From Ligula intestinalis (lineage: Eukaryota; Platyhelminthes; Cestoda; Diphyllobothriidea; Diphyllobothriidae): DNA of 64,000 nt. The notes beneath the pieces were generated by a model, which saw only the letters and a list, made by a program, of their open reading frames with translations, made no database searches and had not been told where the DNA came from. The DNA lies in the NCBI GenBank assembly GCA_036362985.1, contig JAYGXS010000001.1, forward strand, positions 20,030,937 to 20,094,936. Direction: 5' to 3'. Position 1 is the stretch's first letter. Every line of letters starts with the position of its first letter. This document shows positions 57,120 through 64,000 of this stretch, in pieces. Made by a program: the position numbers and the translations under genes.

Positions 57120-60100
57120 AATTGTCAACTTTTCGTACGGCTACTGTCTAAGTGCTTAGTGGGCAAGAAGTTACGTCGAGGCTACAGGTTTTTAATGGGC
57201 AGTTTTAACGGGTGCTTGACCCGTTGCTGATGTCTAACCGACCATAAGGGTCATGCCAGTCCTCCTTATTTTCGGCGGACAAAATTTGTGTATGTATGCA
57301 GTATTTTTTACGCGCAATTGGCAGTGGTTATTCCTATGTGCTTCCATGAAGACCAAGAACGCTAATTGCCAGTCCTAGAGAACCAACATTAAGGTTAAAT
57401 TTTCTGCTGCTTTATTTAATACACTTCTGTCAGTGAACTAAATTCTTAAAGTCCTTTCTATCAGAAGTTGAGAGAGCGCGTGACAGAGAGCTAGAAGGCG
57501 GGTATGTGGTCGAGCGTCTCCTGATTTTTCAGTTGCAACTCCTGAACCCGTGGCTTGAACGGATTCAATAATTAGCATAAGTTGGCCCCTGAAAATTGAC
57601 GGTAGTTTCTGACCGATGAATGCTTTTTACACTATAAAAGACTAGTTGAAAGGGGTTTTCACGCGTTCCTATCCCCTCACCTGACTTCTTTGTCAGAATT
57701 ATGTAGACAAAAGCGGAAAAAGCAATGCGCTGTGCTTCTGCTAAAGTGTATTTTATTTAACTACGATTTCGGATATTCATAGAAAAAAAATGTTTAGTTT
57801 GAAAGTGCACCAATTAGCTCTTCCCTGTGCCACTGTGAATGATCCTATCTATTTTAGCGGAAATTTCCGACCGCGATGCTACGTCCTTAAACCGCGCTGT
57901 GTAGGGCCTGGCAAATAAGCGAAGATCAAAGCCCGGGTTGATAGACGCCTAGCTTGCCTAGAGAGCATTACCTTTTTGACTAGTCTGATCGCAGACCTAG
58001 TTGAAAAATTAAAGGCATACTTCTGTCCTACATAATTTGTAGCCAGGACAGATCCGTGTCTCCCTTCATCAACTGATCACCCACTTTTCAAGCAATCTGG
58101 TCCCTATTTTCATCCTCCGTACCTTGTAGTTGCGTAAGGAGTCGTCGCATGAAATTTAATAAAAAAATTCCGACTGCTTAACTGATTAAATTTGGTTCCT
58201 GGTGTGCAAGGGCTGGTTATACATATGATTTGGGAACATTGAATGGAAAATACACACATTTTTAAGCAATTATCTCGGATATTTCCTACTTTCTGCTTTG
58301 TGTAACGGAACATGCTGTTGTGTCTCAGTTTTGTTTATATGTAGCGCAACTTACAGTCATAAGTAATGAATTAAATGAAATGAGAGGAATTTTTCAATAT
58401 GGGTAGCGGAGACAACAAATGAGGTTGAAAATTGTCATTTTTGACTTACTCGGCGTCAGTAACCATTGGGAAGCCAGCCACTAGTAGAAACGTCAGTGGC
58501 GTAAACTTGCTCTCTCTCTCTTTCTTCCCTACCCTTCGATAGCTAAGTCGAAAATGTACCAATACCCCATAGATTTGGGTCCAGTCGAATGGAAAAGTTA
58601 AAATTGGAAGTCATATAGGCGTGGGAATCGCTGGAACCCCACGACCAAGAGGAAAATGATCCGTCTTTGAAATCAGGACAGGTAGATGAAAACTGTTTCC
58701 GATTGAACTAATTTCTGAATTTTTCCAGAGCACGAGAATTCATTCCATGAGTAAAATGTCAAATACTCGCTACTAAACAACTGTTTTACATTTAAATATT
58801 GTCGCGTTGTTGTTTATGGCCTGCCGTTTCAATGTCAGAAAAAGCATATCAAGAGACTTTGCTAAAACTTCTTTTATCTCTGATAGATGGGACCTCTATA
58901 TTAACAAATAGATAAGGCATTCTGTCTTCCCGAATGGTGTTTTAACAATCTCACTGATGTTTATATACATTATCAAAATGCGTGCATTTGGAAATGTACC
59001 GTGAGAGTTAAGTTGGAGGAAATAATATATAGACCGTAAACTGGATCATTTCGATGATCAATTTCAAGACCACTGAAATTTTGTTTGAAGTATAATTTAA
59101 ACTTTATTTTGAACATTCTGGTAAACTAATTGGCCTCTAAATTAGCTGTGCACAGTGATTTCTTCCCGGCCGTGGGTGTTGCTTTGCAAGACCCCAGATG
59201 GCATGCAAAAATCCCCGATTTCAAAAAGATATGTCTATCTACTTATTTTTATCCACTTTAAAATTTGTATAAGCCCTCCCACTTTTGTATAAACACGTTT
59301 CCCACAATTATACAACGCGAACCTTTAATTTTCTCGAAGATATTAGGTAAGATATATTGAAGATATGTATGTAAAGATACTATTCATAAACTACGCACAA
59401 ATGAACGTATCGTATTCCTGGAGGATTTTTAGTTTGTACATAATACAGTTTTAAACGCATAACAGTAATATACATTTTATCAAAAGTGATTGTATATTTA
59501 CTGTGATGTTTAGTAAGGTATACGCTCTACTGCTCCATTTGTTTTATAGATATAAGCGGTATTCGCTCCAATTTCTTTGCCAGAATGTTGTTGTTAAACC
59601 CTATAAAACAACCAACTGGTTGACCTTGTAAGCAAGAGAATTTTCCTCCAGCAGTAGACGAGCAATAAAAGACTGACGAAAATGGAGCCTTTTGCTTATC
59701 CGCGCTATCTATTTGTCCTTGTTTGTGGATTTGTGGCTGCCCGAGTGTGTTCTAGCCTGGTTTTTATAAGGTACTGCTTTTCGCCGGGACAGATAAATTG
59801 TGTTCAAGCAAATACAAATTGGGTCACATAATTAATTGGTAAGTTTGCTAATTTCCTGCGGCTTCATCAGGTCCGATCAACAACCGCAGTCTGCTTGTGT
59901 CTATATATTTTAGTTGATTTACCCTCAACACATATTTTATTTTGCGGGATAGGAACATATCTGATGATAATATATGGGATGAAGGGACCTAATACAGTCA
60001 GAGACTGTACGTGGCAGGGTGGAGTCTTATGATTGATAACCCCTCCCCTTACCTCGCCCACCGCTGAGTCCCATACTGCTGGGCTTCTGACTGTTCGAGC

Positions 60101-63100
60101 GACTGCTTTTACCTCATAGCTGACCCAAAAGGCCACCTCTTCGTAATTAGAATTATCGTTTATGAGAAGAAGATGACTCGATCGCTTGGACAATACTTTA
60201 ATCTGTTAATTATCGTTCTGCTGAAATTTCACATTAACCTTTCGAAAAAAAGAAAGATGGTCACAATATGTAAACCCGATAAGCTCGAGCAGCGTTCTGT
60301 TCATTTGGTAGAAACTGAAGATAAATTATCTAGGCTTTCCTTCTGCAAGTGCTTTCTGACAAAGAAAACCTGACGGAAACTTGCATTAACGAAGAGGATT
60401 ACGTGTTTTCGTAAACGAGGCGGCAAAGCCCTGCAGGTGTCACGGCTTTTAAGGTGTTTGACCTGCCTTCAAATCGTCCTTACGTGAACTGAAGTCATTT
60501 CTTAGAATTTAAAGTTTTATAGTGCAAACAGAAGGCGCCAACCGTAATAGTGCATTCCCGTGACCTTAGTTCGGCCAATGGAACTTGCAGAACATGTTTA
60601 GTTCCGTTGACCTCAATGATTATAAATGAAATTTTTATGAGTAATGAGCGCAACGGTCTCCTAATATGCGAACCTTTTCCAACAGTGTACCTAGTCATAC
60701 AATGCACGAGAAGAGTATTGGCGTTTTAGAATTCTTCCAAGCTACAATACTGTCCTTTCGAGCAGACAGAACAGCTCTGGTTGACAGCAGATAAAAAATT
60801 AGAGAAAATAGAACTTTTTCCAGGAAGAAAAAGCAACAGAGGCTGGAATGATCAGTTAGCTATACCTCAACCTAAGCTTCTTACTTTAAATAGCTGCTTA
60901 TCAGACATTTTTGAAGTCTAAAGTTCTCTCATGAAGCCATAGGGGCCGTTTCTTGTCAGTTGCAAAGTGCGCCCTATGTTTATTTATTTGTTGCCAGTTT
61001 AAAAGCATCGTTGTCGATTGTAGTGTCCAGACGTACAGTAGATGGCATGCCTTATGAAATGTAAATATCAAAATTTTAGTGAGTGATTTAATACACATTT
61101 AAGGTTGTTTAATTTGTTCATTGGGTTAACTTGAGGAGCAAAATGGTGTTAACTAGAAAAGAATTCAGTTCAGATCTGTATATCGGAGGGCAAAAGGGGC
61201 GAAGTGCGGCCAAATCCAACGTTTGTTGATATCCAAGGAATTTCCTACGCTATTAAACGCTGCCCAAAAAACGCCTTGATTTTGCGTGTAATACCACAAA
61301 AGAACATTAAAAAAGCAAAAACTCTTGAATTATATGATTTCAGAGAACAGGCAATTTTTTCTTGCGTTCATGAAAACTGCTCCGGTATACATATAAAAGT
61401 GAATTCTTTCATTTTCAGAAAAATATGTTTTCTTTATTTTTAGAGAAGTCAATAAACTTGACAAAATTTTCCACTTTAATCTTGATTCAATCTTCAAAAA
61501 AATTAAGTACGCAGTTGCTCCACGCCGAAATATCGAAGGAAAGCACATTTTCAAGAGGCGACTTGCTGTAAAAATTCTTTTGAAATCAATTTTAGGCTTA
61601 TTCATCCGCAGCTTTTTTTGTGGACGTTCAATGTTCCCGGCAAGAAGGTGACATGTTAGGTGATTCTAAAAACCGTGACCCAAACAGACAGCTGTATAAG
61701 AAAGAATTTTTACAAATCCCGTATTTAGATGAACGTTTTTTGAACAATATCATGTTTTGAAGGTTTTGGTAAGCATGAAGAATATAATACTTAGTTGTGG
61801 TCAATCGACTGCAGCCAGTAAAACTCGTAACCTGTTAATTACCATTTCAAGAAAGATAGGAATCTCGTAGTTATCAAAGTCCCTAAATAATTATAAAGTA
61901 CTCTGGCAAAAGAAAATATCTTTAGCGTAAAAAACATTGTACGTTTACAATTGCACTTGGCAATTCTATTTAAATTTATCATTTACTGACCGGCATGTCT
62001 GCACGTGAGCTTACGGATTATATTCCGCCTGTGACTTCCCAATCGGCCGGATCAAGCAGAAATCTCGTTGCCTAAGTCCAACGTAACTCAAGCAATGTAT
62101 AAATGGAAGAAACAATGAGCAACTTTCATGAAACCGTTTTGGAATACATACTCGAAATTCGGGCCCTTCGGCAACAGCCATGCATTATATTGCACCTAAT
62201 ATGAGAGCATATATATCCAAAAACATTTACAAGATGGCTATTTTCCCACGTAATTATACTTGTGCTGCTTTAATTTTTCTGTGTTTTTGAATGAACAGGC
62301 TTTCTCTACATATAAAGCTTAAGTGTGCCTAGTACGCCCGATTTTAACTTTTTCGGAAGTTTCCCTTTTGCTAAAAAAGCATATATTTCTTTGATAAATC
62401 GCAATATTTTGCATTGTAAAGAACGACCATTTCTTTATTTCTGTAAGACTTTGGAGGCTACAGCTTAGACTGCGTTTTAGTAATAGGAAGTTTCTTCTAA
62501 AAAGCCTTTGATCTCATGAGTTAGACAGCCTTCTATGTTAGTTGTTCTCGTATGCGCACGCAGTAAGGGCTATTTGTGTTTTGGATAATCCATGCGAATT
62601 CATTTTGTGGGTTTTTCAATCTTTTCCACGCCTTCTTATTAACTTAAAGTCATTTGCAGCTCTACTTTATTTTGGTAAGTTCATGCGTTTGTAAAAACTT
62701 CCCAGCCAGTCGCCCATGGACATCAACGAAACGTTTCCGAACGTTGACTTATAGCCTTTTAGCGAAAACTCACAACTGATCCTGCTCTCGCGCAGCGATG
62801 TGAGTTTAACTAGCAAGTCAGTATGTTTTCCTGAAGGACAGTATCCAAGGTCCAGGAGGCAAATTATCCAGAACTGAATTTTAGATTAGCATGGCTTGTT
62901 GTGTGTGGCTGCAGCTTCAGCTGTTTTGCATATACCTTGTTACCATTTAAGGTTTAAAATTAAAGTTTGCGTTCCATCTGTGATGCAACTAATATCTATT
63001 TCATGCAAGCTTGTGAGGTATTTTTTGTGGACCAAATTTTGTAGTGGTGTGCTTAGGTGCGGCTTTTGCTGTTTCCATCACCTACTCTGTCATTACATCG

Positions 63101-63110
63101 GGCACGAATG
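57120..63110. other. No supported gene; AT-rich DNA with a truncated PLE tail
   Basis: At 60163-60210 the start of a PLE tail is present in minus orientation (GAGAAGAAGATGACTCGATCGCTTGGACAAT), ending abruptly. I recognise no gene. Open frames at 59867-60193 (-) and 61204-61605 (both strands) lack motifs. Confidence 0.4.
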
Positions 63111-63117
63111 GCTTAGG

Positions 63118-63225
63118 GAGGGGAAAAGAGTGCGGTAGATGCAGCGCAAGTCACCGCGGCCTTCTGGAGCACGTGATGGACATCGTCGAAACTGATGGTC
63201 GAATAATCATCATCATCATCCAACG
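63118..63225 (+). repeat. Repeat family C fragment with (ATC)n tail
   Basis: The GCGCAAGTCACC, TGGACATCGTCGAAAC and GATGGTCGAATAATC blocks match 17090-17150 and 50410-50490. Here the copy ends in an (ATC)n run at about 63207-63220, the kind of simple-sequence tail found at SINE and LINE 3' ends. Confidence 0.5.
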
Positions 63226-64000
63226 ACTTTTCCACAATAATTGAAATTCCTGATTGCACTTGTTAGAACAAAGGTACTGCATTTTAGTGGTAAAACGTGG
63301 AACTACTGACTGCTTAATGAAAAATGAATCTGAGTTTTAATCTCAGTTATCGCAAGGCAGGCGTTAGATATGGCTGACTGAGGAGGGCTACCAGCTTTCC
63401 CAATCTTCTTTGCTGCTGACGGTAATCCACATTCTGCATGTACTGCTAGTCACTGTGTGACGGGCTATGAGAACTTTAGATTGAGCTCTCAAAGTGCTAC
63501 CAGAGGCGCATGTTTCGTAACTCGATCGATGAACACCTTTTACAGTCAGCTTCTTGGAATCGAACCTTAAAGGAAGAGGTCTTAAATCGCAAATCTGACG
63601 AAGCTAGTTTGTTTAGCTCACAGTAAAAAAGCTAGTCTACCTCGGTTTCATTTGATTCATCGGAAGATAACTTTGTTTGATTTTTAAGGACTCTAAACCC
63701 CCAAGCTTAATTTTTTTAAATGGGAGCAACTGTCATTCAGGTGATACTTTGAGGTAGATTTTATAAACTGGGGGACTGGCAGAACCAACTAATTTTTCTA
63801 CAAGCCAGAATCAATAAGTCGCACCTTAGAAGTCACGTCGGGCACGTAAGCTCTGGACTATCCCAACCATTCCTTTTCATCATGGAGATCTATGGCTTCA
63901 TAATGTCCACTTCCCACAATCAGTTCAAAACTTCCAAAGCCTTGAAATTACGCGCTGGTAGATCGGGTAAGCTGTCATCACTCCTAATTCACTCTGTAGT

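Noticed and set aside
1..64000. CRISPR array, operon or prokaryotic mobile element
   Set aside because: No regularly spaced direct repeats, no compact gene order, and clear eukaryotic signals (splice sites, SINEs, PLEs).

Overview
This is eukaryotic, repeat-rich DNA, not a prokaryotic or viral window. One multi-exon host gene can be recognised. Nearly everything else that codes is a fragment of Penelope-like retroelements (PLEs), beside tRNA-derived SINEs, microsatellites and small fold-back elements. PLE fragments with CxxC/GIY-YIG endonuclease pieces, tRNA SINEs and large AT-rich introns point to a flatworm, probably a diphyllobothriidean tapeworm (Spirometra, Dibothriocephalus or Schistocephalus type). 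That placement is inference from recognising the elements; no database was searched.

Host gene. At 23366-24795 (+) lies the terminal exon of a PRDM3/PRDM16 (EVI1, MECOM, hamlet) type zinc-finger factor. It carries a PLDLS motif that should bind CtBP, a proline run and the three C-terminal C2H2 fingers of that family, with an AATAAA 76 nt past the stop. A candidate first coding exon lies 20 kb upstream at 3137-3251. Its GTGAGT donor has the same phase (1) as the acceptor at 23364-23365, and it sits in a GC-rich, promoter-like region. A second GC-rich region at 12.5-13.9 kb could be an alternative promoter. Another GC-rich, microsatellite-laden region at 46.5-47.4 kb ends in a second candidate 5' exon (47332-47389) whose gene would continue beyond the window.

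Mobile elements. At least four groups of PLE debris are visible. They are a copy at 0.6-1.4 kb (+), a rearranged but fairly long copy at 41.2-43.3 kb (-) with an N-terminal piece at 40.6-40.86 kb (-), GIY-YIG ends at 29.4-29.7 kb (+) and 50.9-51.6 kb (-), and a further 3'-end family at 28.2-28.9 and 56.3-56.9 kb.

The most striking pattern is that many short PLE 3' pieces sit between long inverted repeats made of the element's own terminal sequence: 7.9-8.35, 26.1-27.0, 28.2-28.95, 37.3-38.26, 50.64-51.85 and 56.33-56.89 kb, plus bare hairpins at 35.4-35.65 and 41.95-42.2 kb. The terminal sequence has a conserved CTGATGA...GAAA...AATAAA arrangement reminiscent of a degraded hammerhead ribozyme.

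Other repeats include a 220 bp MITE bounded by TTAA (52826-53045), a three-arm fold-back (49455-49930), tRNA SINE heads near 49.94, 53.74 and 56.96 kb, degenerate CCCTAA-like DNA at 40.3-40.6 kb, an (ACTAA)-rich tract at 35.7 kb, and a 100-N assembly gap inside a (TCC)n repeat at 7436-7535. The stretches 3.25-7.39, 8.4-12.5, 17.2-22.9, 31.5-35.4, 43.7-46.5, 47.4-49.45 and 57.1-63.1 kb hold no gene I can support.
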